The notes: generated from the sequence alone by a model not told the origin. Counted from the stretch's first letter, positions 8,041 through 15,528 are shown. The stretch is DNA of 21,870 bases from CALMEC01 sp031366605 (GCA_031366605.1 JANLOO010000029.1:1-21870), one strand, 5' to 3'. Translations and numbers: made by a program.

Positions 8041-8664
8041 ATGTGCCGCGCCACCCCCGGACACGTGTGGGCCTGGCTCTACGACGTCGCGATGCGTCGC
8101 GTCGAACGGCGAGGACTGGCGGAACTGCGCCGACGCATCATCGGACGGGCCCAAGGACGCACGCTCGAGATCGGTGCGGGAACCGGCGCAAACCTGGCGT
8201 TCTACCCACCGACGGCATCACCGCTGACGCTGACCGATCCCGATCCTCACAAGTTGCGTCGCCTGCGGCGCCGCGCTGCGCCGTCCGCCCGCGTGGTCAC
8301 GGCGAATGCACAGGCGCTGCCGTTCGACGACGGCGCATTCGACACCGTCGTGGCGACGCTCGTCCTGTGCAGCGTGCCGAATCAAGCCGACGCGCTCGCC
8401 GAGGTGCGGCGGGTGCTGCGCCCGGAAGGATCGCTGCTCTTCCTCGAGCATGTCCGCTCCGCTGAGCCGCATCTGGCCGATCGTCAGGACCGCTGGCGGC
8501 CGATGTGGCGCGCGGTCGCCGGGGGATGCGAGCCCAACCGCGACACCGTGACCGCCATCGCCGCCGCGGGATTCGCGGTGACCGAACTGTGGCACGCCCG
8601 TATGCCCGCGGCCCCGGCGATCGTGCGCCCGCTCGCGGTCGGCGCGGCAACCCGTCCGGAGTAG
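8041..8664 (+). CDS. class I SAM-dependent methyltransferase
   Basis: Methyltransferase of 207 aa with the SAM-binding glycine motif LEIGAGTGANL (about residues 41-51), the acidic strand LTLTDPDPHKL, motif III-like ANAQALPFDDGAFDTVVATLVLC, and post-motif LRPEGSLLFLEHV. The arrangement and the DRWRPMWRAVAGGCEPNRD segment resemble UbiE/METTL7-like small-molecule methyltransferases; the substrate cannot be named. The 3' end faces the citrate synthase gene with only 14 nt between them. Confidence 0.9.
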   Translation: MCRATPGHVWAWLYDVAMRRVERRGLAELRRRIIGRAQGRTLEIGAGTGANLAFYPPTASPLTLTDPDPHKLRRLRRRAAPSARVVTANAQALPFDDGAFDTVVATLVLCSVPNQADALAEVRRVLRPEGSLLFLEHVRSAEPHLADRQDRWRPMWRAVAGGCEPNRDTVTAIAAAGFAVTELWHARMPAAPAIVRPLAVGAATRPE

Positions 8665-8678
8665 GGCGCGCGCTGCGG

Positions 8679-9746
8679 TCAGGCGGCCGCCAAGGACACT
8701 GCGGGCGGACCGATGTAGCGCGCGGCCGGGCGGATCAGGCGGCCCGTCCGCTGCTGCTCCAGGATGTGCGCCGACCACCCGGCGGTCCGCGCGCATGCGA
8801 AGAGCGCGGGCGCCAAGTCCGCCGGGACGCCCACGGCGTCCAGCACGACCGCCGACCAGTACTCGACGTTGGTCGCAAGCACCCGATCCGGCTTGCGGCG
8901 CGCGAGTTCGGCGAGGGCCTCCTGCTCGAACGCCTCTGCCAACGCGACACGCGGCGCTCCGATCGCACGAGCGGTGTCGCGCAGCAGTCGTGCCCTGGGG
9001 TCCTCGGCCCGGTAGACCCGATGACCGAAGCCCATGAGCCGCGTGCCCGCATCAAGTTCGCGGCGGACGTAGCCGGCGATGCCGGCGGCTGCACCCGCTG
9101 CGTCCAGCATGGGCAACACGCGGGCCGGCGCTCCGCCGTGCAAGGGACCTGAGAGGGCCCCGACGGCCGCGGCCAGACACGCCGCGCAATCCGCGCCGGT
9201 CGATGCGACCACACGGGCGGTGAACGTCGACGCGTTGAGCCCGTGCTCGGCTGTGCAGATCCAGTACGTGTCGAGGGCGCGGACGTCGTCGGGAAGCGCC
9301 TCGCCACGCCACGCGGTCAGAAACCGCTCCGCCAACGATCCCGTGCGCCCCGCGATCCCCGTCGCGGCGGTATCGCCGGCCGCCAGGCGAGCGACGATGT
9401 CGATCATCGCCACCGAGATCCGCTCCAGATCTGCTCTGGCGCCACTGGCCTCGATGTCGATCAGCTTGCCGAGCTTCCAGTGCCCGGCGAGCGCAGCGGT
9501 CGCGGCCTGCAGATCGGCGAGCACGTCGCCGGTGCGCGTCGCCAACGGCGCGGCCTCGGCCTGATCGAGGGTCGCTCCGAGCGATCCATCGACGAGCAAT
9601 CCCCACACCTGCTCAAACGGCACGGCCCCGACCAGCTCGCGGATGTCCACGCCGCGGTAGCGCAGCGCCCCGCCATCGCGATCCGGCTCCGCGATCTCGG
9701 TCTCGACTGCGACGACCCCCTCCAACCCCGGTACGAACGCATCCAT
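8679..9746 (-). CDS. citrate synthase (CitA-like, type II)
   Basis: Condenses acetyl-CoA with oxaloacetate to citrate; a related 2-methylcitrate activity is possible. Of 355 aa, it has the active-site histidines in EHGLNAST (His168) and GFGHRVY (His242), the GPLHGGAP loop (His203), DPRARLL, and the CARTAGWSAHILEQ segment with the substrate-binding arginine. The position usually held by catalytic Asp (NVDF) reads NVEYW (Glu295), which I believe is common in actinobacterial CitA-type enzymes rather than a defect. The ATG has a strong Shine-Dalgarno GAGGAG at 9753-9758 with 6 nt spacing. The gene is divergent from an HTH-citrate synthase fusion, and its -35 box overlaps a palindrome that the fusion protein may bind. 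Confidence 0.95.
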   Translation of the reverse strand: MDAFVPGLEGVVAVETEIAEPDRDGGALRYRGVDIRELVGAVPFEQVWGLLVDGSLGATLDQAEAAPLATRTGDVLADLQAATAALAGHWKLGKLIDIEASGARADLERISVAMIDIVARLAAGDTAATGIAGRTGSLAERFLTAWRGEALPDDVRALDTYWICTAEHGLNASTFTARVVASTGADCAACLAAAVGALSGPLHGGAPARVLPMLDAAGAAAGIAGYVRRELDAGTRLMGFGHRVYRAEDPRARLLRDTARAIGAPRVALAEAFEQEALAELARRKPDRVLATNVEYWSAVVLDAVGVPADLAPALFACARTAGWSAHILEQQRTGRLIRPAARYIGPPAVSLAAA

Positions 9747-9781
9747 CGCCGGCTCCTCGTTCTCGACGTCTCTGTGGGTTC

Positions 9782-9810
9782 AGACTAGGAATCCTTGCCA
9801 TGATCGTCAA
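9782..9810 (-). promoter_or_regulatory. promoter of the CitA-like gene: TTGACG-N17-TAGTCT
   Basis: On the minus strand TTGACG (9805-9810) and TAGTCT (9782-9787) are exactly 17 nt apart, close to a housekeeping sigma consensus. The predicted start near 9775 leaves a ~29-nt leader carrying the GAGGAG ribosome site. The -35 overlaps the palindrome TCAACGTTGA. Confidence 0.65.
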
Positions 9811-9832
9811 CGTTGATTGCTACGATCAACGT
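9807..9832. promoter_or_regulatory. operator-like inverted repeat between the two citrate synthase genes
   Basis: Two overlapping symmetric elements are present. TCAACGTTGA (9807-9816) is a perfect 10-bp palindrome. ACGTTGAT (9810-9817) and ATCAACGT (9825-9832) form a perfect 8-bp inverted repeat with a 7-nt spacer, ending at the base before the ATG of the HTH-citrate synthase. The sites cover the -35 of one promoter and the -10 of the other, as expected for one regulator controlling both. Confidence 0.65.
9821..9826 (+). promoter_or_regulatory. -10 TACGAT of the HTH-citrate synthase gene (leaderless)
   Basis: TACGAT lies exactly 6 nt before the ATG at 9833 and partly inside the inverted-repeat operator. 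Confidence 0.5.
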
Positions 9833-11086
9833 ATGACCGACCCCGATCTCCTGACCGCCAACCAAGCAGCCCAGTTGCTGGGTGTCACCCGGCGGACGCT
9901 CTACGCATACGTCAGCCGCGGACTCGTCAGCTCCCAACCCGGGCCGGGACCGTCGCGGGCGCGCCGCTATGCGCGGACGACGGTCGAGGCGCTCCTGCGG
10001 GCACGGGCGACGTCACCTGCTGACCGTGCGGCCGGCAGCGCGATGCAGTGGGGAACACCGGTGCTGGAGTCCGCCCTGACCCTGATCGCGGATGGACGGC
10101 TCTTCTACCGCGGGCGCGATGCGATCCAACTGTCGCGCGAGGCATCGATCGAGCAGATCGCGAGCCTGCTGTGGACCGGCGGCGCGGTCGATGCGGACGA
10201 ACTGTTCGGGTCGGCCTCACCTTCCCGATCCGGCCGCGTCGCGACGTCGCCGATCCTGGCGCGGATGGAGGCGTCGCTGATCACGACGCCCCGACCGAGC
10301 CTCGCGAGCGTCGGTTCCCCGCAGCCCGCGCGTCTGCGCGCTGCGACCGAGGTCGTGGGTCGGCTCTTTGCCGCCGCCGGTGCCGTTGGTGATGGACCGC
10401 TCGCCACGAGGCTGGCGCGCGGTTGGAACTCCGCTCATGAGCGAACGCTCTCAGCCGCGCTGGTGTTGTGCGCCGACCACGAGCTCAATGTCAGCGCGTT
10501 CACGGCCCGGTGCATCGCCTCGGCGGACGCGCGGCTGGAGCACGTGCTCTTGGGAGCACTCTGTGCGTTTCAGGGACGACGCCACGGCGGGATGGGGGCG
10601 CGCGTCGAGGCGATGCTCGACGACGCCTCCCGAGCGGGAATCGACCGCACACTCGAACGGGTCTTGTCCGAGCAGGGCGAGGTCCCCGGCTTCGGCCACC
10701 CGCTCTACCCCGGTGGGGACCCTCGGGCGACGGAGCTTCTGCGACTGATGCCACCTGCCGCAGGCCGTTGCGATGTCGTGGCCGGTCTGCAACGTGCATG
10801 TGCGACACGTCTGGACCTGACTCCCAATCTGGACTTCGGCCTCGCCGCAATCACGCGGCGCCTCGCCCTTCCGCCCGATGCCGGCGCTGCCGTGTTCGCG
10901 TTGGGCCGCTCGGTCGGGTGGATCGCCCATGCATTCGAAACCTGGGACGACGGTGTGATGATCCGCCCACGCGCCCGATACACCGGACATGCGCCGCAGG
11001 AATCACCCCGGGCACCCACACCGGCGCAGCGGTCTCCCATACGAGAAGGACCACGGCGTCCATCGGAACGCCGGTCACCCGGCTGA
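9833..11086 (+). CDS. citrate synthase fused to an N-terminal MerR/excisionase-like HTH
   Basis: A 417-aa protein with a DNA-binding helix-turn-helix at about residues 5-58 (LTANQAAQLLGVTRRTLYAY, ending in the RRYARTTVEAL wing typical of MerR/excisionase-type domains) joined to a citrate synthase domain at about residues 72-390. The enzyme active-site positions are kept: His216 (DHELNVSAFTAR), His251 (RRHGGMGARV), His289 (GFGHPLY), Asp334 (NLDFGLAAI) and the arginine in GRSVGWIAHAFE. The Arg following the histidine in GFGHR is replaced by Pro. The ATG at 9833 is preferred to the one at 9800 because it directly follows a -10 and an operator. Likely a regulator whose enzyme domain senses a ligand, an active enzyme, or both. 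The C-terminal ~30 residues are basic, low-complexity extension. Confidence 0.9.
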   Translation: MTDPDLLTANQAAQLLGVTRRTLYAYVSRGLVSSQPGPGPSRARRYARTTVEALLRARATSPADRAAGSAMQWGTPVLESALTLIADGRLFYRGRDAIQLSREASIEQIASLLWTGGAVDADELFGSASPSRSGRVATSPILARMEASLITTPRPSLASVGSPQPARLRAATEVVGRLFAAAGAVGDGPLATRLARGWNSAHERTLSAALVLCADHELNVSAFTARCIASADARLEHVLLGALCAFQGRRHGGMGARVEAMLDDASRAGIDRTLERVLSEQGEVPGFGHPLYPGGDPRATELLRLMPPAAGRCDVVAGLQRACATRLDLTPNLDFGLAAITRRLALPPDAGAAVFALGRSVGWIAHAFETWDDGVMIRPRARYTGHAPQESPRAPTPAQRSPIREGPRRPSERRSPG

Positions 11087-11472
11087 TCGGTACCTGGGGT
11101 CGAGGAAGAGCAGGCGTGCGTGACCGCGCTTGATCCCGTGGGCGACCGCGCCATCCGGCAGGCGCAGCTCAACCCGCCACCCGAGCCCACGCACGCCCTC
11201 CTGCACCAGCTCGTCCACCCGTTCAACCACGGCGGTGACCCGTCCCGCACCGAGCACGACAAGCGGGAACCGGTCACCCACGTCGAACCCCGGCGGCTGG
11301 CCGGGCTGATGCGGCCCTCGCTTCGCCGGTTTCGAACCCCCGGAACTCAAACGCGTGCCCGTCCGGAGAGTGGACGCGCGGCGACCCCGGTCCCTGCGGA
11401 CCCGTCCCAGGAGCGCTCCTGCCCCTGGTTCCGTGGATCCTGGTACCAGCCCGCCTTCGTCATATTCGTCAT
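11075..11472 (-). pseudogene. DUF2510-domain gene with a frameshift
   Basis: The minus-strand frame starting at 11472 encodes a DUF2510 domain (MTNMTKAGWYQDPRNQGQER, SWDG) but stops at 11347 after 41 aa. A second frame, offset by one nucleotide, continues through a Pro/Gly-rich linker into GFDVGDRFPLVVLGAGRVT and GWRVELRLPDGAVAHGIKR up to a stop at 11075. Third codon positions in that second part are overwhelmingly G or C, as in real genes of this genome. A single frameshift joins them into a protein of about 132 aa. It could be a pseudogene or a sequencing error; the function of DUF2510 proteins is unknown. The 3' end overlaps the HTH-citrate synthase stop by 12 nt. Confidence 0.5.
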
Positions 11473-11524
11473 GATGCACCATCTCGATTGCGTGCCGCGG
11501 ACGTCCGGCGCGCGGCAGCGCCGA

Positions 11525-11530
11525 TAGTGT
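11525..11530 (+). promoter_or_regulatory. candidate -10 TAGTGT of pyk
   Basis: TAGTGT lies about 31 nt before the preferred ATG. It overlaps the furthest upstream in-frame GTG (11529), which argues against that start. Confidence 0.35.
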
Positions 11531-11561
11531 GGCGGCCCGATCACGACCGGAAATGACCCGC

Positions 11562-13010
11562 ATGGCGCGACGCACGAAGATCCTCGCAACGATTGGCCCG
11601 GCTTCCGAGTCGCCCGAGATCATCCGCGGGATGATCCGGGCGGGCATGGATGCCGTGCGGATCAACCTGTCGCACGGGGGGCTCGACGATGCGCTCGCGT
11701 TGCACCGGCGGGTCCGGCAGATCGCCGCGGAGGAGGGGCGCACGATCGGCACGCTCGCCGACTTGCCGGGGCCGAAGGTTCGGGCTGCGAGTTTCGGCCC
11801 CGAGGGCGTCGAACTGTCCGATGGCCAGCGCGTTCGCCTCGTGCCGGGGACCGACCGGTCCACCGCCCACGTCATCCAGATCGGCTACGAGGATCTGCTC
11901 GAGGGCATCGAGCCGGGCGACCGGATCAGCTTCGGCGACGGGGGCATCGTCGTCGAGGTGGTCGGTGCAACGGGCGATTCGCTCGAAGCCGACGTCCTGC
12001 ACGGCGGGCACGTCTCGGGACGCCCGGGGGTCCACATCCCGTCGCACCGTCTGCGGATCAGCCCCCCCACTGCCGACGACCTGCGCCTGCTCGATGCCTT
12101 CGTTGCGGAGGGCGTGGACATGGTCGCGCTGTCGTTCGTGGGATCCGCGCACGACATCCGCCGCCTGGGTACCGAGCCCCACCCGCGAGGGCCGCTTGTG
12201 ATCGCGAAAATCGAGACCCGCAGCGCAGTCGAGAACCTGGCGGGCATCATCGACGCTGCCGGCGCGGTGATGGTCGCGCGCGGCGACCTGGGCATCGAGT
12301 TCCCGATGGAGGAGGTGCCGCACCTCCAGAAGATGATCATCCGCGAGTGCATCGCGAGGGGACGTCCGGCGATCACGGCCACCCAGATGCTCGACTCGAT
12401 GGCGAAGGCGCCCACCCCGACCCGCGCCGAGGCGACGGACGTCGCGAATGCGGTGTTCGACGGCTCGTCCGTGGTGATGCTCTCCGGCGAGACCGCCGTC
12501 GGCAACAATCCCGTGAACGTGGTCTCCACCATGGCCCGCCTGTGTGCGCGGGCGGACGAGAACTTCGACACGCATGCGTGGATGCGGCTGGTCGCCCCGC
12601 TGCAGACCGAGGGCGGCGAGAGTGAGCTCCCAATGAGCAGACGGATCACCGACACGATGACGAGCGCGGCCACCCGGGTCGCCGAAACGCTTGGCGCGAG
12701 CGCGATCCTGTGCCTCACGCGCTCGGGCCTGACGGTGCGCGCGATCGCGCGTTTCCGCCCGACGGCGCCGATCCTGGGCTTCTCCACGGACGAACGCGTG
12801 CGTCGTCAGCTGTCGGTCAGCTGGGGCGCGACACCCGTGTCGATCTCGCGCTTCGCCGACAACGACGCGATGGTGCGCGAGGCGATCCAAACCGCCCGAG
12901 CGGATGGCCACGTGCGGACCGGCGACATTGTCGTCGTCCTCGCCGGCGTCGACGGGAGCTCACCCGCAACGGACGTGTTGCGCGTCGTCAACATCCCCGA
13001 GGCCGGTTAA
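11562..13010 (+). CDS. pyk: pyruvate kinase
   Basis: Last step of glycolysis: transfers phosphate from phosphoenolpyruvate to ADP. About 482 aa, the usual length. Seen in order: RRTKILATIGPAS at the N-terminus, VRINLSHG, TLADLPGPKVR, the B domain, the active-site segment LVIAKIETRSAVEN with the catalytic lysine, VARGDLGIEFPMEEVP, ITATQMLDSM, PTRAEATDVANAVFDG, VMLSGETAVG, and a C-terminal regulatory domain (ILCLTRSGLTVRAIARFRP). An in-frame ATG at 11553 and a GTG at 11529 are alternatives. The start MARRTKIL fits the family best. Flanking genes are unrelated. Confidence 0.97.
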   Translation: MARRTKILATIGPASESPEIIRGMIRAGMDAVRINLSHGGLDDALALHRRVRQIAAEEGRTIGTLADLPGPKVRAASFGPEGVELSDGQRVRLVPGTDRSTAHVIQIGYEDLLEGIEPGDRISFGDGGIVVEVVGATGDSLEADVLHGGHVSGRPGVHIPSHRLRISPPTADDLRLLDAFVAEGVDMVALSFVGSAHDIRRLGTEPHPRGPLVIAKIETRSAVENLAGIIDAAGAVMVARGDLGIEFPMEEVPHLQKMIIRECIARGRPAITATQMLDSMAKAPTPTRAEATDVANAVFDGSSVVMLSGETAVGNNPVNVVSTMARLCARADENFDTHAWMRLVAPLQTEGGESELPMSRRITDTMTSAATRVAETLGASAILCLTRSGLTVRAIARFRPTAPILGFSTDERVRRQLSVSWGATPVSISRFADNDAMVREAIQTARADGHVRTGDIVVVLAGVDGSSPATDVLRVVNIPEAG

Positions 13011-13107
13011 CCGTCGCTCCGCCCGAGTGGGCGCCGTGTAAAGCGCCAACCCGCCCGATCCGACTCAGAAGGAACGCGTCGTCCGGACCGTTCCGTGTAC
13101 GCGCAGA

Positions 13108-13150
13108 CGTCTGAGGCGATCCGCCGGCCTGCAGCGAAACGCCTCAGACG
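13108..13150. terminator. 11-bp inverted repeat between convergent pyk and ATP-grasp genes
   Basis: CGTCTGAGGCG (13108-13118) and CGCCTCAGACG (13140-13150) are perfect complements around a 21-nt loop. A second palindrome, CAGACGTCTG (13104-13113), overlaps the left arm. No U tract is present on either strand. The place between two convergent 3' ends favours a bidirectional terminator, though a protein-binding site is possible. Confidence 0.45.
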
Positions 13151-13168
13151 AACATCGTCGACCTCTCC

Positions 13169-14161
13169 CTATGCCGCGACGTCAAGTTCCAAGTCGACCT
13201 GTCGCGATGCGAGCTCGGCGAGCAGGTCGGCGAAGGTGTCGGTCATCGGTTGGCCCGTGCGCTCCTCCATGAACAGCCACTGACCGGATGGGTTGATCTC
13301 GAGGAACACGTACTTGCCTGCCGGCGTCAAACGGAGGTCGATTGCTCCGTAGACCAACCCGAGACGTCGCTGGAGTGCCGTGATGTGTGCGACCACCGCG
13401 TGCGGCAGCTCGTGCGAGCGGACGTCGGCCGCGCCGAGATCTGCTCTGTAGTCGACATGATAGTCCCCTCGCGACGAGTCGATCTCAGATGCGAACACGT
13501 GAGTGCCCATCACCGTGACCCGAATGTCGCGCACCGCGGGCACGAACTCCTGGAAGATGACTGGCGCGTAGCGAACCGCGTCGAGCAGGTCGGTCTCCTC
13601 GGACCTCAAGATGCGGGTCTCGCGCCACGCCTCCGGCGTGCCCGCAAACGCCTTGTAGATGGTTTGCTCGGATCCCACGTCCGCGACGAACGCGCGTACG
13701 GCATCCGGATCGTTCGTGATCAACGTCTTGGGAATTTCGAACCCGACCTGCCGAGCAACCGCCAGCTGGAACGGCTTGCGGCCCGCCTCCTCGTCGGCGA
13801 GAGGGTCGTTGACCCACGTTGCCGGAAGCGTCGACCACAACCCCGAGATCGCGTGGAACGCCTCCGTGTACGCGAAATGCCGAGCGACACCGGTCTCGAG
13901 TTCGGGAGCAAGCGTCATCGGTTGAGGTCGCCGCCACCATGCGACGGCACACCCGTCGAGCCGCAGCGCGGGACCGCTCGGCTCGACGATCGTTGCCGCA
14001 ACAGGACCGCTGCCTCTCTCCCACTCCAGGCTCAGCCGAAGGTCGACGGGGTACCGTCCCGTGTCCAGGAGGATGGCCTCCAGCCCGTGGCGCGACCGGA
14101 GCGCTTGGCGCACGGCACTTGCGTGGTCGTCCGCCTCGGATGAGATCAGCAGGATCGACAT
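13169..14161 (-). CDS. MvdC/MvdD-like ATP-grasp ligase (graspetide-type, RimK-related)
   Basis: A 330-aa ATP-grasp enzyme. The N-terminal pre-ATP-grasp part (MSILLISSEADDHASAV, LRLSLEW, VAWWRRPQP) is of the type found in peptide-modifying ligases MvdC/MvdD, where it holds the substrate leader. ATP-grasp residues visible: TIYKAFAG (Lys170), VIFQEFVPAVRDIRVTVMG (Glu205, Arg211, Asp212), YGAIDLRLTP (Asp275) and FLEINPSGQW (Glu288, Asn290, Mg2+ binding). Family reaction: activation of an Asp/Glu side chain as acyl phosphate and joining to Lys, Ser or Thr of the same peptide. The stop of the upstream protease gene and this ATG share TGATG, so translation is coupled. The most likely substrate is therefore that protease. 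Product untested; other carboxylate-amine ligase roles are possible. Confidence 0.88.
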   Translation of the reverse strand: MSILLISSEADDHASAVRQALRSRHGLEAILLDTGRYPVDLRLSLEWERGSGPVAATIVEPSGPALRLDGCAVAWWRRPQPMTLAPELETGVARHFAYTEAFHAISGLWSTLPATWVNDPLADEEAGRKPFQLAVARQVGFEIPKTLITNDPDAVRAFVADVGSEQTIYKAFAGTPEAWRETRILRSEETDLLDAVRYAPVIFQEFVPAVRDIRVTVMGTHVFASEIDSSRGDYHVDYRADLGAADVRSHELPHAVVAHITALQRRLGLVYGAIDLRLTPAGKYVFLEINPSGQWLFMEERTGQPMTDTFADLLAELASRQVDLELDVAA

Positions 14162-15516
14162 CAGCGACCCCGCTGTGCTGCGCGATCGCCCTGGAGCCGG
14201 GCCACCTCCACGGCCAACGCCTGCAATCCGGTCGCCATGGCATCCAACTGGGCCGTGAGCTGGTCGAGCGAGGTCGGCTGAGACGCTTCCTCATGGGCAA
14301 GCGCGTGGGCCGCCATCACGGGGGAGTGGTGGGGTGTTGAGAGCACGAACGGCATCGCTCCGACCGGCCGGCCACCAGGCTGGAGGGAGGGTGGGTCGAC
14401 GAGCCACCCAGGGTTGAGCAGGCCGGGGTCGTCATAGCTGACGAGCTTTACGTCGTCAAAGCGTTTGTCGAGGAGCTTCTTGAAGTTGGGGTGAAAGTCG
14501 TCCCAGAGAGGCTTGACGTCATCCCACTTGAACTTGCCGTCATCGCGGAACTTGAACTTCAGACCGCAGAGGTCGCTCACGACGGACTTGTTCACCGCCA
14601 GGTTGGACACGGTCGGGGATACGCCGAGAATCGACGAGATGCGCATGCCGTGGTTGTGGCCCGTCATCGCGGGGTTGCACCCGCCGTTCGTGTGGACACC
14701 CACCAACATTCCTGTCGGGCCGAGGATCCCCGAGCCGGAGTTGCCGCCCAGCGTGTCGATGTCGTTGTACCCCATCCACTGCGCATGCAGGTCCGTCAGC
14801 GGGCCCGCCTCGATTCGCTTCGGCATCCCGGCCGGGTGGCCGATGATCGTCAGAATGTCGCCGATCGCGGCATCCACGGTCGCCACCCGCGTGAAACCAA
14901 ACCGTGCACCGGGACTGTTACCGAGTCGCACCACCGCGAAGTCAATTCCACCGAGGCGATGCTCCACCAGTGACAGGATCGGGAAGGACTCCTCCGCACG
15001 CAGCACTCCCATGGGGTCACGCTGGAAGTTGAAGTTGACGTGCATCTGCTGTGCGATCTCGTTGGAGGTGATCACCTCCCCTGTGGTGTTGTCGAGCGGG
15101 AGGTTCCAGCCACCGGCCGCCCGGTCGAAGCAGTGCCCCGCTGTCAGGAAGAGATCGCAGGAGATCAACGTTCCGCTGCACCACCGGACCCCAGAGACGT
15201 TGCCCGGGTTGGTGAACGTCGCACCGAGGTTCGCGTTCCACTGGAGTTGACCAACCGAGCGCTGGTGCGTGGAAACGAATTGCTGTGTGACCCCGAGGGT
15301 GCCGTCGTACTGCTCCACTTCCTGCGAATCGTCGGCGCCTCCGCAAATCGTCTCGATGTCGACGTTGGGCAAATCTTCAATATTCTTCGGCACCCCGTGT
15401 GTGCCGGGCTGGTGGACGAACGCCGGAAGCCCTCCCCAACCGAAGCCTTCGTCAATGTGCTCATGGTCATGAGTGCGTCCTGTGGTCCTCCGACCGGGAG
15501 TTCTTGCGCGCGCCAA
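14161..15516 (-). CDS. trypsin-like (S1) serine protease with Lys/aromatic/Asp-Asp repeat tail, putative ATP-grasp substrate
   Basis: A 451-aa protein (from the TTG). The protease domain covers about residues 85-305, with the triad His128 (FLTAGHCFD), Asp192 (GGIDFAVVRLG) and Ser260 (GGNSGSGILG). Paired cysteines in the CSGTLISC and AGHC regions fit the S1 fold. The tail at residues 320-363 repeats Lys-aromatic-Asp-Asp units (KFKFRDD, KFKWDD, VKPLWDD, KRFDD, KLVSYDD). A Pro-rich link, a phrase MPFVLSTPHH and an amphipathic helix (about 415-444, Leu/Met/Val heptads) follow. No signal peptide is visible. The TTG start is chosen because AAGGAG stands 6 nt before it; an ATG at 15558 would add 14 residues and lacks that site. 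Coupled to the ATP-grasp gene. Protease activity and tail modification are both inferred. Confidence 0.87.
   Translation of the reverse strand: MARARTPGRRTTGRTHDHEHIDEGFGWGGLPAFVHQPGTHGVPKNIEDLPNVDIETICGGADDSQEVEQYDGTLGVTQQFVSTHQRSVGQLQWNANLGATFTNPGNVSGVRWCSGTLISCDLFLTAGHCFDRAAGGWNLPLDNTTGEVITSNEIAQQMHVNFNFQRDPMGVLRAEESFPILSLVEHRLGGIDFAVVRLGNSPGARFGFTRVATVDAAIGDILTIIGHPAGMPKRIEAGPLTDLHAQWMGYNDIDTLGGNSGSGILGPTGMLVGVHTNGGCNPAMTGHNHGMRISSILGVSPTVSNLAVNKSVVSDLCGLKFKFRDDGKFKWDDVKPLWDDFHPNFKKLLDKRFDDVKLVSYDDPGLLNPGWLVDPPSLQPGGRPVGAMPFVLSTPHHSPVMAAHALAHEEASQPTSLDQLTAQLDAMATGLQALAVEVARLQGDRAAQRGR
14428..14559 (-). repeat. coding repeat: five Lys-aromatic-Asp-Asp units in the protease tail
   Basis: In the encoded protein, Asp-Asp pairs occur at intervals of 7, 7, 15 and 8 residues, each preceded within 2-5 residues by Lys and by Phe, Trp or Tyr. 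The 15-residue interval equals two units, the middle one degenerate (FKKLLD). The segment resembles multi-core graspetide precursors in offering carboxylates (Asp) near nucleophiles (Lys, one Ser). Confidence 0.7.
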
Positions 15517-15522
15517 TTGGAG

Positions 15523-15528
15523 CTCCTT
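15523..15528 (-). promoter_or_regulatory. Shine-Dalgarno AAGGAG deciding the TTG start of the protease
   Basis: On the minus strand AAGGAG is followed by 6 nt and then TTG at 15516-15514. No comparable site precedes the ATG at 15558. Confidence 0.6.

Noticed and set aside
11541..12911. Long minus-strand frame opposite pyruvate kinase
   Set aside because: High-GC shadow of pyk; His/Arg-rich translation without domains.
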